A DNA stretch of 64,000 bases. It comes from CALFBG01 sp045110315 (lineage in GTDB: Bacteria > Bacteroidota > Bacteroidia > Chitinophagales > Saprospiraceae). Below are positions 27,101 through 36,898 of this stretch, piece by piece. The notes under the pieces were generated by a model. That model worked only from the letters and a program-made list of their open reading frames with translations, had not been told where the DNA came from and searched no databases. Within the stretch, counting starts at the first letter, position 1. Every line of letters begins with the position of its first letter. The DNA lies in assembly GCA_045110315.1 (NCBI GenBank), contig JBGCFY010000033.1, forward strand, positions 1 to 64,000. Direction: 5' to 3'. A program made the translations under genes and the position numbers.

Positions 27101-30100
27101 GATAAGCTTCATTCAAGGCAGCACCGGCTTTATTTCGAGCGTTTTTAATTTCTCGGAACCGATCAAAGTTAATATCTATTTGATTCGCCGCTCGCCATAC
27201 TTCCTCTCGGTACTCTTCGGTATTGGAGGCGTCTTGATTCAGCGAAACCCTCAGTGGAACTTCGTATTCATAATAGTTTTTCTCAAAGTCACTACCTACT
27301 CGCATAAATAGCGTCATATCTCCGTATTCTAGATCAATCGGACCTTGTCCAAATTGATCCTGAGCCTCTGCGTGCACAAACATTTGTAAACGCTCAAAGA
27401 CCCGCATATCGAGGTTAATAATTTTATAAATTGCTCGAGCGTCCCCATCGTCCAGATTACAGACTTCCATGGATAAGGATTGCTCATTTTGTAGAAGGTC
27501 AGGGAAAGCACTATTGTTCGATTGCTCTCGCTCGATGCCTGGCGGTAAGACGTAACCGAAAGGCACCTTACTACTATTTTCTTCAATGTTAACGGCATTC
27601 ACATCAAAGACCGTATTCTCGTTTGGCGTTTGAATTTGTGGCCCTGGTAATGGAAGTGGTCGTTGATATCTTCTCCATTGATTTCGTACTAATTCCAACC
27701 GAGCAAAACGCATTGTAACGTGCTCATCAAAATCCGACATATACATTCTGATAAATCGAATGGAACGGAAATCTTGGATTCCTCCTACTCTACTATCGAA
27801 TTGATCCAATGGAATTTTCACTCGATACCAAATCCGCTTATTGTTTCCAGATCCACTACTAATAGAATCCGTGACAAATCGATTGAACTTCATTCCTCCA
27901 CTGCCATCTGGTTCAAAAGGAATTTTATATTGGTAATAAGATTCCGATTCGTTAAGCGTGTTATCTTGATTCAAATCCTCCGTATCGGGTAAGTTCGTCG
28001 AAGAAGACACTTGACCAGATTGTGGCGATTGTGAATTTCCTTGTGGATTATTAAAGAATTTATATCGTTCAAAAATACCCGCGTCACTATCAAAACTTTC
28101 ATCTCGATAGTAAACAAAATCATCATTTGCTGGATCATCTCCAATATTAGGAATACCATTTACCTCAGCTAACCATTCCGCAAAAACAGCACGTTCCCCT
28201 GCGTTATCTAATCCATCTAATCCAACATCTTGTGCTTCTCGACGATCGTTATCGAAGGCATTCGTTACCGCAGGAATCACTGGAATCCGTCCCCAACTAG
28301 TCGTGTCCGTTCTCGAGCTACTCGTTGTACTCGGTAATCCGTTTTCAAAAAACTTTCTAGAATCTCGTAAGATATCTTCCGAAATATTTCCTAGGTTGAC
28401 GTATAAATTACCCGCGCTCGAAGCAGCTCCTTCGATTGGTCGATCTAAGTAAGGACTCATGACCCAACATTCTAAATATTCTATATTTGCTGCTTGAAAA
28501 TCGTTTGTATTCAAGGCTCTCATAATTCCCCCCCATCGCGTCTCTGGACTAGTTAAACGTCCCGTTGTGGCATTCAATCCTGCAGAAAAATCGGTACCTC
28601 CAGGACGATCAAAGTTGTAAGGTCCTCTTTCTCTAGGGTAGTAATTGACATCGAACGCTTGAATAATTGTGCTTTGGGTAGGCGAAAGTACTAGATTAGG
28701 AAAAACTTCTCGTTGTGGAATCGCTGCAGTATAAGGATTTCCTTCGTCGGTTTGCGATCGGACCGTTTGATCCGCTCGGTACCAGTTTAATCTTGCTCGA
28801 TTAACCCCCGAATTGATATCATCAATCAAGTTCGATTCTGGGAATTTTGCGTTATTTCCACTACCATCATCTTGCGGTACACTCGCCAGCACCCAAGCGT
28901 TTGCCGGAGTCCGCAAATCAATTCTACTAGCACTTCCTTCAAAATCGTCAATGTAGTTAATTCCACCGTCGTCATCTTCACTGTTAATTGCACTAGAGTG
29001 TCCGGGTTGAAGGGCAGCAACTTCCGCTTGGAAAGTTACGGTAGAAGGTTCTTTAGTTTGAATTAAAGGAATTTTATCAACTAACTTCGTTAACCATGGC
29101 GCTTCTTTGCTGTAGTTAACATCTAATCCATAAATTCTATTATTAATTGGATCTTCTCCAATGTTTACTTTTTGCGTAAAAGGTCTTTCGAATAAGTGTA
29201 AGTAAGTACCACCAATATTTAAGTTCTTATTCATGGCGTAATCCGCCCGAACCCCGACCATCGTTTTCGTTTGAAATCCAAATAAGGTATTATCCTCAAA
29301 AGAAACTTTTACAGGAACGCCCGAATTCAGCAAGGCATCATTCAATATTTTTACTCGACCAATATTATAATCTACTTCATAATCTTGCCCTTCCACTAAT
29401 TGCTGTGCACCCGCTGTCACTCTCACCGATCCTTTGGGCAAATTAAACGCTCCAAGCGATATTTCATTGGAGATTGCAGATTTAAAGCTACCCCGAATAG
29501 TATAACGATTCAATTCTTGAAATTCACGGGCGATAGTCACCGTAGAACTATACAAAGTATCATAAACAAATTGAGTTGCTAGTACTTGATTGGTAATTTG
29601 CTTCCTCAGTGAAGAACCAAAAGGTTCCAAGACGGGGAACATGACTCGTCCATTTTGCGTGTTAATCGTCAGTCCCGGCACAAAGTCAAATTGACCATCC
29701 GGTTGAGGATCATTTTGCGAGTTAAGGTTATCCAAATTAAAAACCCGTAATAATGGTGTACCGGCTAAATTCGTTTGCGGTAGAAATCGCTTCTGCCCTC
29801 CTCCTGGATCTTCGTAGAAAACATCTAATTTAAAATCTTGTCGATCTGCTTGGTAAGCACCTACCGAGTAAATATTTTTCATCATCAAATCCCACGCTGG
29901 TACATCTACTCGTTGCGTAGAACTTTTAAGCATTTTGACGTAAATGACTTTGAGGTCTTCGCCGTTGGTTGGTGCTTCATTTGTTAATTCTCCAACCTTA
30001 TAATTTTCTCCGTTGTAAGTATACTCGTAAGCAACCCCTAAGATCTGATCTGGTCGTAGACTAATATTGATAGAAACGAAACCAAGGTCAGGATTCAAGC

Positions 30101-31460
30101 TATATTCCGAAGGCGATAATAATCTAGCTTGAACTTTTTCGAAATCTCTTGTTTGCTGAAAGTTAAAAGGAATAGATTGTAACGTTGCAACGGCACGATC
30201 TAGTTTTCTGGCATCAGGGCGAGCATTAAGATTAGCCCAAAGATCATTTGTTTCGTTAGTAGGAAGTCTATTTTGATTATAAATATCAAATACTGGAGCA
30301 TTACAGTTTATGTTACTACTTGTTAGTCGATCACATTCTCCTAAATCCGTTAAAGCAACAATATCTCTTACATCTTCTGTATCATTTCGATCGTTGGTTA
30401 CCCAAACTTCGATTCTTTTAATTTTAAATAAACTATTGATTTGTGGAATGTTCTCTAATGCAGCTTCGAAAGTATTTCGATTGTAGTGAGAAAGGAAAAA
30501 GTGACGATTTTCATCGTATTGATCAGCTTGTAATTCAAAGTCTTGTACTTGACTTCCTCCTTGAATTTGAATTTCTTCTTTTCTAGATTTTTGTTGGGAA
30601 GCAACGGCGGTTAGTTTTAGTTTACCAAACTGTAATTCCGTTTTAATTCCGAAGAGACTTTGGCTACCTTGAATCAAACTACTTGGTAGTGGTAGGCTTA
30701 CGTTTCCAGCTTCTATTTTCTTAATAATTTCATCTTCATTACAAGCTTCACTATCGTATTGTAGTTTCATTTGATTTTCAAAATCAAAAGTTGCTTGTGT
30801 ATTATAATTAAAAGCTAAATTCAGTTTTTCTCCGATTTTACCCGTAGCATTCATCTGCATATCCATATCGAAATCAAATCCCCCCTGTCGTTGTTGGCGG
30901 ACCGTTAAAATCGGGTTTTCAACTTTTTGATAATCTACCCCAAAGGTCAGGTTGATATTTCCCTGTGGTCTAATATCTACTGTAGTTCCACAAAAAAGCC
31001 GATCCATCAAACTATTTTTAATATCAAATTTAGCAATTGGATCTACTTTATTACCGAGCCCTTTATCGGCGGAACTCACGCCGGCGAGTTTATTAAAATA
31101 ATCTTGTTCTTCTTTTTTAGCGCGCCATTCGAGGTATTCCTCAAAAGTCATATAGGTGGGCATTCGATAGAAATCTTCTCCAATTTTTTCTGTGATAATA
31201 TAGTTACCCGTGGCAGGATCAAACTCTACCTCTTTTTCAATGACACCAGGATCTTTAAGGTCAAAGGGATTATTAGAACCATTATTAATAAAGTCACCAT
31301 ATCGATCTCCAAGAATAAAGGTATCCTGAGCAGTCGTAGCTACCGTATAGCTGGGAGAATAAGGGTCTTCTAAGTGTCTTGAGCTACCATAGTCAGCATA
31401 ACTTGTGGCACAAAACGCCAATACCAATAAAATGCTAAGTAGTAAATTTTCTATCTTCAT
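24168..31460 (-). CDS. sprA: Cell-surface protein SprA, type IX secretion translocon
   Basis: A 2,430-aa outer-membrane protein, the usual SprA size. A signal peptide (MKIENLLLSILLVLAFCATSYA) and a very long beta-rich chain match SprA, the 36-strand barrel that exports type IX substrates, including gliding adhesins. Recognisable segments include GVDYQKVENPILTVRQQRQGG cut in its middle, FNYNTQATFDFENQMKL, and the barrel-like C-terminus ending RFSLN. ruvA lies directly upstream on the same strand, the usual Bacteroidota order. Unusual: two poly-lysine insertions, near residues 1890-1942 and 2304-2345. Two hairpin terminators follow. No other translocon subunit gene is in the window. Confidence 0.95.
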   Translation of the reverse strand: MKIENLLLSILLVLAFCATSYADYGSSRHLEDPYSPSYTVATTAQDTFILGDRYGDFINNGSNNPFDLKDPGVIEKEVEFDPATGNYIITEKIGEDFYRMPTYMTFEEYLEWRAKKEEQDYFNKLAGVSSADKGLGNKVDPIAKFDIKNSLMDRLFCGTTVDIRPQGNINLTFGVDYQKVENPILTVRQQRQGGFDFDMDMQMNATGKIGEKLNLAFNYNTQATFDFENQMKLQYDSEACNEDEIIKKIEAGNVSLPLPSSLIQGSQSLFGIKTELQFGKLKLTAVASQQKSRKEEIQIQGGSQVQDFELQADQYDENRHFFLSHYNRNTFEAALENIPQINSLFKIKRIEVWVTNDRNDTEDVRDIVALTDLGECDRLTSSNINCNAPVFDIYNQNRLPTNETNDLWANLNARPDARKLDRAVATLQSIPFNFQQTRDFEKVQARLLSPSEYSLNPDLGFVSINISLRPDQILGVAYEYTYNGENYKVGELTNEAPTNGEDLKVIYVKMLKSSTQRVDVPAWDLMMKNIYSVGAYQADRQDFKLDVFYEDPGGGQKRFLPQTNLAGTPLLRVFNLDNLNSQNDPQPDGQFDFVPGLTINTQNGRVMFPVLEPFGSSLRKQITNQVLATQFVYDTLYSSTVTIAREFQELNRYTIRGSFKSAISNEISLGAFNLPKGSVRVTAGAQQLVEGQDYEVDYNIGRVKILNDALLNSGVPVKVSFEDNTLFGFQTKTMVGVRADYAMNKNLNIGGTYLHLFERPFTQKVNIGEDPINNRIYGLDVNYSKEAPWLTKLVDKIPLIQTKEPSTVTFQAEVAALQPGHSSAINSEDDDGGINYIDDFEGSASRIDLRTPANAWVLASVPQDDGSGNNAKFPESNLIDDINSGVNRARLNWYRADQTVRSQTDEGNPYTAAIPQREVFPNLVLSPTQSTIIQAFDVNYYPRERGPYNFDRPGGTDFSAGLNATTGRLTSPETRWGGIMRALNTNDFQAANIEYLECWVMSPYLDRPIEGAASSAGNLYVNLGNISEDILRDSRKFFENGLPSTTSSSRTDTTSWGRIPVIPAVTNAFDNDRREAQDVGLDGLDNAGERAVFAEWLAEVNGIPNIGDDPANDDFVYYRDESFDSDAGIFERYKFFNNPQGNSQSPQSGQVSSSTNLPDTEDLNQDNTLNESESYYQYKIPFEPDGSGGMKFNRFVTDSISSGSGNNKRIWYRVKIPLDQFDSRVGGIQDFRSIRFIRMYMSDFDEHVTMRFARLELVRNQWRRYQRPLPLPGPQIQTPNENTVFDVNAVNIEENSSKVPFGYVLPPGIEREQSNNSAFPDLLQNEQSLSMEVCNLDDGDARAIYKIINLDMRVFERLQMFVHAEAQDQFGQGPIDLEYGDMTLFMRVGSDFEKNYYEYEVPLRVSLNQDASNTEEYREEVWRAANQIDINFDRFREIKNARNKAGAALNEAYPNRDDSSPKDRKYLSVKGNPNLGYVKGIMIGVRNRSGDNSKLCGEVWVNELRVNGLDERGGLAGLARLDMKMADFGSVSVLGNYSSIGWGGLEQKLAQRSREEVIEYGVSANFELGKFFPEKSGIKIPFSAQYASTIRSPEFDPYDLDIPLKEKLANEPDQTKKDSIRQQAQDFTRTKEINFTNVRKVRTNQDLKPKPWNIENFSFTYVYTQNFNRNPIIKSDKKDSYFGAIDYNYSIKPKYITPFKKLIKKDKYLKLFSEFNFNPIPNSFNFSTDMDRQFQETTYRFAGDDPQFNTFYNKYFLWNRDYGLKWDLTKALKFTFNATNQAVIDEREEFGVNPETQTFYSDQEKKDFVWDNIRNFGRTKNYNHSFNVDYTLPFKLIPFMDWVQVKAKYRGSYQWAAAAINVDTLGNVITNTQNRQLNGEINMETLYNKSSYLKKISKGRKKKKKKRGKGKVNTKNGKDAPDPKDKKGKKKKKKKDREPSVAERMLIRPLLMIRKISLTYSEDFMTVIPGFTPQTKILGMNDGFIAPGAGFIAGIQPDDAWFDRAIDKANNYQDSWITDNIFLNQEVIQNYTRSINGKIKIEPFKDFKIDLDADYKFVENHTESLKRKNLDTVLARLPNTFRDVGSFSISYFAMNTLFERDIFQLFDKFAENTQIISQRLGAQAGNTKPHEIDGPAYTEGYGRTHQEVTIPAFLATYTGESPNSFGLNVFKLLPKFNWRLTYGGLSKLPWFKDRVQSVNLTHGYRSRLTVNQYASDLGFEEDANGNPVALTDNTRNYYSRYDIPAVVIDEQFSPLIGVDVRLKNDMSFRLDFKKARNLAFSATDYNLNETKTTEYIFGFGYRMKNVEIGFLKGKRKKKRKKKKKKGAGKGSNKAGGNKGGAQKGSDLNFKLDFSYRDDITVLHELDTEDVEAFPTRGLQTIRISPSVDYDVNKRLNIRLFFDYSKTNPKTSAQFPITNTQGGLTIRFSLN

Positions 31461-32103
31461 AATTTTCTTAAACGTCGTAAAATAACGAGAACCCGCTACT
31501 GGCTAATCGCTTAGCGAAAGCGTTTAACGAGATATTATATTATGGTCGATTGGTATTTCATGAATAGGAGTATAACGGAAAAAGGGGAAATACTGTGCTC
31601 ATGAACAATTATTCAACGACTTTGTTTTAATTCTTAGTAATCAGAGGTTATCCTATTGAAACTTCAAGGTATAAGGCGTACAAAGTACACGATAAATAAC
31701 TTCAACTTGTGTCAGATTGCTCTAAAGCGTTATAGCTACATTTATTCTGCTGCCATCAGGCGACGTTTATAAAATGCTTCCCTTAGCTTTAAAGCCGTTT
31801 CAACTGAATTTAAAGTAACGCGATTGATCATCAACGAATCGCTACTTTGAGCTTTTTTTAAACTGCTTTCAATTGATATAAAACAAATAAGCTTTCCTTT
31901 CTTACGGAAAAGCTAATAATATGTTTGAAATATGGCATATTTAATTTTGTCTTGGTACTTATATTTCAATACAAATCAGTGCTTAAGATTCCTTCATCAC
32001 TAGCATTACGGAATCTTTTTTCTTCTTTTGAAGCTCTTTTATGAGGAATTACTTAAAATAACGTAGCGAATGCGCTAAACGCACTTCGCAACTGCTAATA
32101 ATT
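31461..32103. other. Intergenic region between ruvA and sprA with several hairpins
   Basis: 643 bp without a coding gene. It must hold the sprA promoter near 31461-31560. Hairpins: AAAGTAACGCGATT / AATCGCTACTTT (31818-31852) followed by GAGCTTTTTTT on the plus strand; AGCTTTCC / GGAAAAGCT (31890-31914); and AAGATTCC / GGAATCTT (31985-32020) with TTTTTTC on the plus strand. The last two could end ruvA transcription; T runs on the plus strand also allow a short plus-strand transcript. Confidence 0.5.
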
Positions 32104-32697
32104 TTATGCTGATAATTGTTTTAATGCAAGTTTAATCAGTGCCTCTACATTTTTAATGTCCGTATTGGTTTTCAAAATGAGGTTCAGCACCTTTTGCACC
32201 TTTATTTTGGAAAAGCCTAACGCAACTAATGCAGATAACGCCTCATCTCTAAATGTATTGTCTTGCGTAGTGTATGTTAACGGTGTATCTCCAGATTCTT
32301 TAATAATTTTATCCTTTAAATCTAGAATCAATCTTTTGGCCGTTTTGGGACCAATTCCTTTAACTTTTTTGAAAGCATGTACATCCTCAGCGATAATCGC
32401 AGCTTTTACTTCATTGGGCGACATGGCAGAAAGGATGATTCTCGCAGTATTCGTGCCAATGCCCGAAACAGAAATCAGATGTACAAAAAGACTACGTTCG
32501 CTTTCTTCCGCAAAACCGTATAAGGTGTGACTATCTTCTTTTACATGAAAATGAATGAGAATCTTAATCTGATCCTTAGTTTCAATCTGAGTATACGTAT
32601 TCAAACTGATGTTTACGTGATAACCAATTCCCCCCGTCTCCAAAAGAATGAAAGTGGGTGATTTGAAAGTAATTTTACCGTCGATGTAAGAGATCAT
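32104..32697 (-). CDS. ruvA: Holliday junction branch migration protein RuvA
   Basis: A 197-aa RuvA, the DNA-binding subunit that targets RuvB to Holliday junctions. The N-terminal OB fold begins MISYIDGKITFKSPTFI. Helix-hairpin-helix motifs follow (LISVSGIGTNTARIILS; FKKVKGIGPKTAKRLIL), and a C-terminal RuvB-contact domain includes ALVALGFSK. Full length. It precedes sprA by 643 nt on the same strand. Confidence 0.95.
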   Translation of the reverse strand: MISYIDGKITFKSPTFILLETGGIGYHVNISLNTYTQIETKDQIKILIHFHVKEDSHTLYGFAEESERSLFVHLISVSGIGTNTARIILSAMSPNEVKAAIIAEDVHAFKKVKGIGPKTAKRLILDLKDKIIKESGDTPLTYTTQDNTFRDEALSALVALGFSKIKVQKVLNLILKTNTDIKNVEALIKLALKQLSA

Positions 32698-33107
32698 ACT
32701 TATCTTAAAATATTTGCTGCGGCGAAGTTACAAAATTTAATGATTTCATATTAAAAGAAATTATACTGAATCTTAATGCCTTATTCTACAAATAAAGTAT
32801 TGTAAGCCAGTACTTCCAATTTTCTTGCACTTGTTGCTTCAATTGAGAGACTTGCAAAGAATAGCGACTTAAATTACTAGCCTTTGGCTCTACAAAATCA
32901 ATTAACAAGGATCATTCCGAGCATTATTTTAAAGTAGCTCCAATCCTTTCTATCTCATCCTATTTACGCTTGAATGTGTTATAACAAGTTTCTACAGATG
33001 GTATACTCCTCAAAAAACATCCTTCCAAAAGCTACAATTCTAGATTAAAGCTAAAATTTTAGCTACTATCTAACGTACATTTTTAACTTTACAGCAAAAA
33101 ACAATCG
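32698..33107. other. Divergent intergenic region ruvA / purD
   Basis: 410 bp with both promoters and no gene seen. TAACTTTA at 33084-33091, 17 nt before the purD ATG, resembles the Bacteroidota -7 box (TAnnTTTG); no clear -33 element precedes it. Confidence 0.45.
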
Positions 33108-34370
33108 ATGAAAATACTACTTTTAGGAAGCGGAGGCAGAGAACATACTTTTGCTTGGAAAATTAGCAAAAGTCCACTTTGTAAACAACTATTCATTGCA
33201 CCGGGGAACGCTGGTACACAACAATGTGGAGAAAATGTCGCTTTACCGCTAAATGATTTTGATGCCATCCGTGATTTTGTTGAAAAACATCAAGTCGAAA
33301 TGATTGTTGTCGGTCCAGAAGAACCGCTCGTCAAAGGAATCGTCGATTATTTCTCTACCGCCATCCCCACCCTAAAAGTTGTTGGTCCTTCTGCCCAAGG
33401 TGCACAGCTTGAAGGTAGTAAGTCTTACGCTAAATCTTTTTTGCAAGAATTTAATATTCCTACCGCAGGTTACCAGAGTTTTACGAAAGCTACTTTAGCC
33501 GATGGTCTGGCTTATATCGACCAATTGCAACCTCCAATTGTTTTGAAAGCAGATGGACTCGCAGCGGGCAAAGGGGTTTTGATTCTTGAAGATGTTGCCG
33601 TTGCTAAACAAGAATTGACGGCCATGCTCGATGGGAAATTTGGGGCAGCAAGCTCACAAGTTGTCATTGAAGAGTTTTTAGATGGAATTGAATTTTCAGT
33701 ATTTGTACTCACCGATGGACAATCGTATCAAGTCTTACCCGTTGCGAAAGATTATAAGCGAATTGGAGAAGGAGATCAAGGTCTCAATACGGGTGGTATG
33801 GGTGCGATTTCTCCCGTCCCATTTGTAGATGCTACTTTGATGAAAAAAGTTGACGAAAAAATTATTCAACCGACCATTAAAGGATTACAAACTCGACAAA
33901 TACAATACCACGGTTTTGTATTCATTGGCTTGATTCTCGTAGGAGAAGAACCGATGGTAATTGAATATAACTGCCGAATGGGAGACCCAGAAACAGAAGT
34001 CGTATTGCCACGTCTCAAAAATGATTTAGTTGTACTTTTTAACGATTTATATACTGGTAATTTAGCGCAACACCAGATTGAACTTGACCCAAGAACCGCG
34101 GCTACCGTCATGCTCGTTTCTGGTGGTTATCCCGAAGCTTACGAAAAAGGAAAACCGATCAGTGGACTAACTCAAATTGAAAATAGTCTTGTATTTCATG
34201 CGGGCACGACGACCGAAGGAGATCAAACCCTTACTAATGGTGGTAGAGTTTTAGCGGTTACTTCTTTTGGAAAAAACTTTCAGGAAGCGTTAATGCATTC
34301 CAATGCTAATGCTGAAAAGATACAATTTGATCAAAAATATTTCAGAACAGACATTGGCTTCGACTTATAA
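33108..34370 (+). CDS. purD: Phosphoribosylamine--glycine ligase
   Basis: A 420-aa ATP-grasp enzyme joining phosphoribosylamine and glycine in purine synthesis. It has the start MKILLLGSGGREHTFAWK, GPEEPLVKGI, the ATP-grasp lysine segment VLKADGLAAGKGV, and metal-binding IEYNCRMGDPETE. Full length and canonical. The murF-alr fusion begins 4 nt after its stop, so the two are one transcription unit. Confidence 0.97.
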   Translation: MKILLLGSGGREHTFAWKISKSPLCKQLFIAPGNAGTQQCGENVALPLNDFDAIRDFVEKHQVEMIVVGPEEPLVKGIVDYFSTAIPTLKVVGPSAQGAQLEGSKSYAKSFLQEFNIPTAGYQSFTKATLADGLAYIDQLQPPIVLKADGLAAGKGVLILEDVAVAKQELTAMLDGKFGAASSQVVIEEFLDGIEFSVFVLTDGQSYQVLPVAKDYKRIGEGDQGLNTGGMGAISPVPFVDATLMKKVDEKIIQPTIKGLQTRQIQYHGFVFIGLILVGEEPMVIEYNCRMGDPETEVVLPRLKNDLVVLFNDLYTGNLAQHQIELDPRTAATVMLVSGGYPEAYEKGKPISGLTQIENSLVFHAGTTTEGDQTLTNGGRVLAVTSFGKNFQEALMHSNANAEKIQFDQKYFRTDIGFDL

Positions 34371-34374
34371 ATAG

Positions 34375-36843
34375 ATGTCTTATTCGATTCAACATATTAA
34401 TACACTCGTAGCAGGAACTTTTAGCGGGAAACAATCTAAGAATCATTCCAATGATTCTATTAGTCGAATTGTGCTTACTGCTAACCAGATTCTATTGCCC
34501 GCAGAGAGTCTCTTTTTTATATTGACGACCACCGATCAAACGCCATCGACCGTAGCAGTGCTTTACGAGCGAGGAATTAGAAACTTTATTGGTACTACCT
34601 TCGAGATGGCCAATGCTTATCCTTCCGCTAATTTTATACTCGTGGAAAATGTAGCTGTTGCGCTACAAAAACTAATACAATTCCATCGTATAAAATTTAA
34701 CTTCCCAGTGATTGCCTTGGCAGGAAACCAAGAGCGAATTCCCGTAAAAGCATGGCTTTTACAATTGCTACAACAACAAATACCACTCGTTTCGAATTCG
34801 CATTTGTTGTCAGGGAATTTAGCCATTCCTCCTGCTCTTTTCTCTTTTGCTCCCCAGCATCAACTTGGGCTTTTTGACTTGAATATCGAACCACACCAAA
34901 CTACCAATTTGGAAAGAATACTTGATCCCGACATAGGGATTTACGTCAATCACAATTTAGACAAAAATACCGTACCAGTCGCGCAAGACCTCCCTGCACT
35001 GGCGCTCCTTCACCGTGCGACTACGCTAATTTATTGCAAAGAAAAAGAAAATACATCTGAAAATTTTCCATCAAATTTCAAGTCAAAAAAACAATTCACT
35101 TGGTCCCAAAAAGTAACGGCTGACTTACAAGTACTAACCCTAACGGAAGCCACTACTCGACAAGCTTCCATTCGCGCGCTTTACCAAGGAGAACAGATCA
35201 ACTTGAACGTACCTTTCCTATCCTCAAATGATTTGCCCAAAGCAATGTACGCTTGGAGCTTTTTGCTTTGCCAGCAATATTCTACTGCTGAAATTGCTGG
35301 TTTTTTTGAAAATTTTCGCTACAACCAACAACGTTTGACCTTACAAAACGGAAGAAATCGTTGTCAGCTCTTAACGCACCATCAAGCCAAAGATCTTAGT
35401 ACACTAGGGGAAGCCCTATTTTTTTTAGAACAACAAAGTACAACTTCTCCTCGACGATTGATCCTCTCTGACTTTTCGCCGTCCACTACCACCAAAATCA
35501 CTTACGCTTCCGTCGCCAAAATGTTGATCGCTAAAAAAGTGTATCAACTCGTCACCATCGGCAAGAGCATCCAAACATTGCACAAATTTTTACCTGCAAC
35601 GATTGATTGGAAACATTTTCCCTCAACGCAAGATTTTTTAGCACATGTATCACAAGCTCTTTTCCAAGAGGAGACTATTTTACTGCACGGAGCAACAGCC
35701 TTTGAATTTGTACGCATCGTAGATCAATTAGCCGCAAAAATACATACAACGATACTAGACATCAACCTAACAGCTCTGAGACATAACTTAGCAATCCATC
35801 GTCATTATCTTCATCCCGAAACCAAAATGATGGTGATGGTCAAAGCGATGGCTTACGGAACTGGATACATTCCCACTTCCAAATCTTTGGTTGCGCAAGA
35901 AGTAGACTACTTAGTCGTTGCTTATGTCGATGAAGGCGTGCAACTTCGGAAAGCAGGCATTCAGACACCGATTTTTGTTTTGAACCCAGCAGCGTATAGT
36001 TTCGATATGCTATCCGAGTTTGAATTAGAGCCTGAAATTTACAGTTTCCAATTGCTCAAGCAATACGTTGCTTACCTAGAAGCGCAACAAATTGAGCAAG
36101 CAAATATTCATCTTAAATTAGATACGGGCATGCATCGTTTGGGCTTTGCTCCCAAGGAACTTCCAGAATTACTAACTTACTTGGCAACTTGCTCACGAGT
36201 AAAAGTTTGCTCTGTACTCACACATTTAGTTGGTAGTGAAAATAAAGAATTTGATGATTTCTCTATCCAACAGATTGAATTGTTTGAAGGGTTGTATAAG
36301 CAATTGGCAATCGCCCTAAAATATCATCCTTTACGACACGTACTTAATTCAAATGGGATTGTACGTTTTCCAAAATATCAATTTGAAATGGTTCGATTAG
36401 GAATTGGACTTTACGGGATTGACAACAACGAAGGGATTCCCATTCCCCTGCGTCCCATTCATCGTTTAAAAACCAGTATTGCTCAAATCCGGACAGTCCT
36501 ACCTCACGAAACCGTTGGCTATAGTCGCAAAGGAAGCGTAACGAAACCTAGCAGAGTTGCCACCATTAGTGTGGGCTACGGAGATGGTTTACTCCGTGGT
36601 GCTGGCAACAGAAAATTTCAAGTATTACTTCGAGACAAAATGGTTCCAATCCTTGGCAATATTTGTATGGATATGTGTATGATCGACGTTACACAAGTTC
36701 CCGAAGCCGTTATGGGAGATGAAGTAATCATCTTTGAAAGCCAGACTTCCGTCCGTCAATTAGCACATTGTTTGGATACGATTACTTATGAAGTTTTCAC
36801 CAATATTTCGGAACGTGTTAAGAAGATACATTTTGAAGAATAA
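34375..36843 (+). CDS. alr: MurF-like domain (degenerate) fused to alanine racemase
   Basis: An 822-aa chain with the Bacteroidota MurF-Alr architecture. The C-terminal racemase (about 458-822) looks active: PLP lysine K490 in MVKAMAYGTG, catalytic Tyr716 in TVGYSRKG, GYGDG and NICMDMCMID. The N-terminal part (1-450) aligns in layout with MurF but the key motifs are gone: the P-loop GSNGKT position reads GNQERI (residues 117-122), the SYNSQIGVPLS region is absent, and the DDSYNSD substrate motif is replaced by LTHHQAKDL. So it probably supplies D-alanine but cannot join D-Ala-D-Ala to UDP-MurNAc-tripeptide; another MurF would be needed. It follows purD by 4 nt. Confidence 0.9.
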   Translation: MSYSIQHINTLVAGTFSGKQSKNHSNDSISRIVLTANQILLPAESLFFILTTTDQTPSTVAVLYERGIRNFIGTTFEMANAYPSANFILVENVAVALQKLIQFHRIKFNFPVIALAGNQERIPVKAWLLQLLQQQIPLVSNSHLLSGNLAIPPALFSFAPQHQLGLFDLNIEPHQTTNLERILDPDIGIYVNHNLDKNTVPVAQDLPALALLHRATTLIYCKEKENTSENFPSNFKSKKQFTWSQKVTADLQVLTLTEATTRQASIRALYQGEQINLNVPFLSSNDLPKAMYAWSFLLCQQYSTAEIAGFFENFRYNQQRLTLQNGRNRCQLLTHHQAKDLSTLGEALFFLEQQSTTSPRRLILSDFSPSTTTKITYASVAKMLIAKKVYQLVTIGKSIQTLHKFLPATIDWKHFPSTQDFLAHVSQALFQEETILLHGATAFEFVRIVDQLAAKIHTTILDINLTALRHNLAIHRHYLHPETKMMVMVKAMAYGTGYIPTSKSLVAQEVDYLVVAYVDEGVQLRKAGIQTPIFVLNPAAYSFDMLSEFELEPEIYSFQLLKQYVAYLEAQQIEQANIHLKLDTGMHRLGFAPKELPELLTYLATCSRVKVCSVLTHLVGSENKEFDDFSIQQIELFEGLYKQLAIALKYHPLRHVLNSNGIVRFPKYQFEMVRLGIGLYGIDNNEGIPIPLRPIHRLKTSIAQIRTVLPHETVGYSRKGSVTKPSRVATISVGYGDGLLRGAGNRKFQVLLRDKMVPILGNICMDMCMIDVTQVPEAVMGDEVIIFESQTSVRQLAHCLDTITYEVFTNISERVKKIHFEE

Positions 36844-36898
36844 ATACCAAGACAAGATCGTATACCTACTAAATTATCTTGGTACTTACTCCAAACGA

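Noticed and set aside
30927..31373. 148-residue plus-strand open frame
   Set aside because: Antisense to the sprA start region with no recognisable domain or independent signals.
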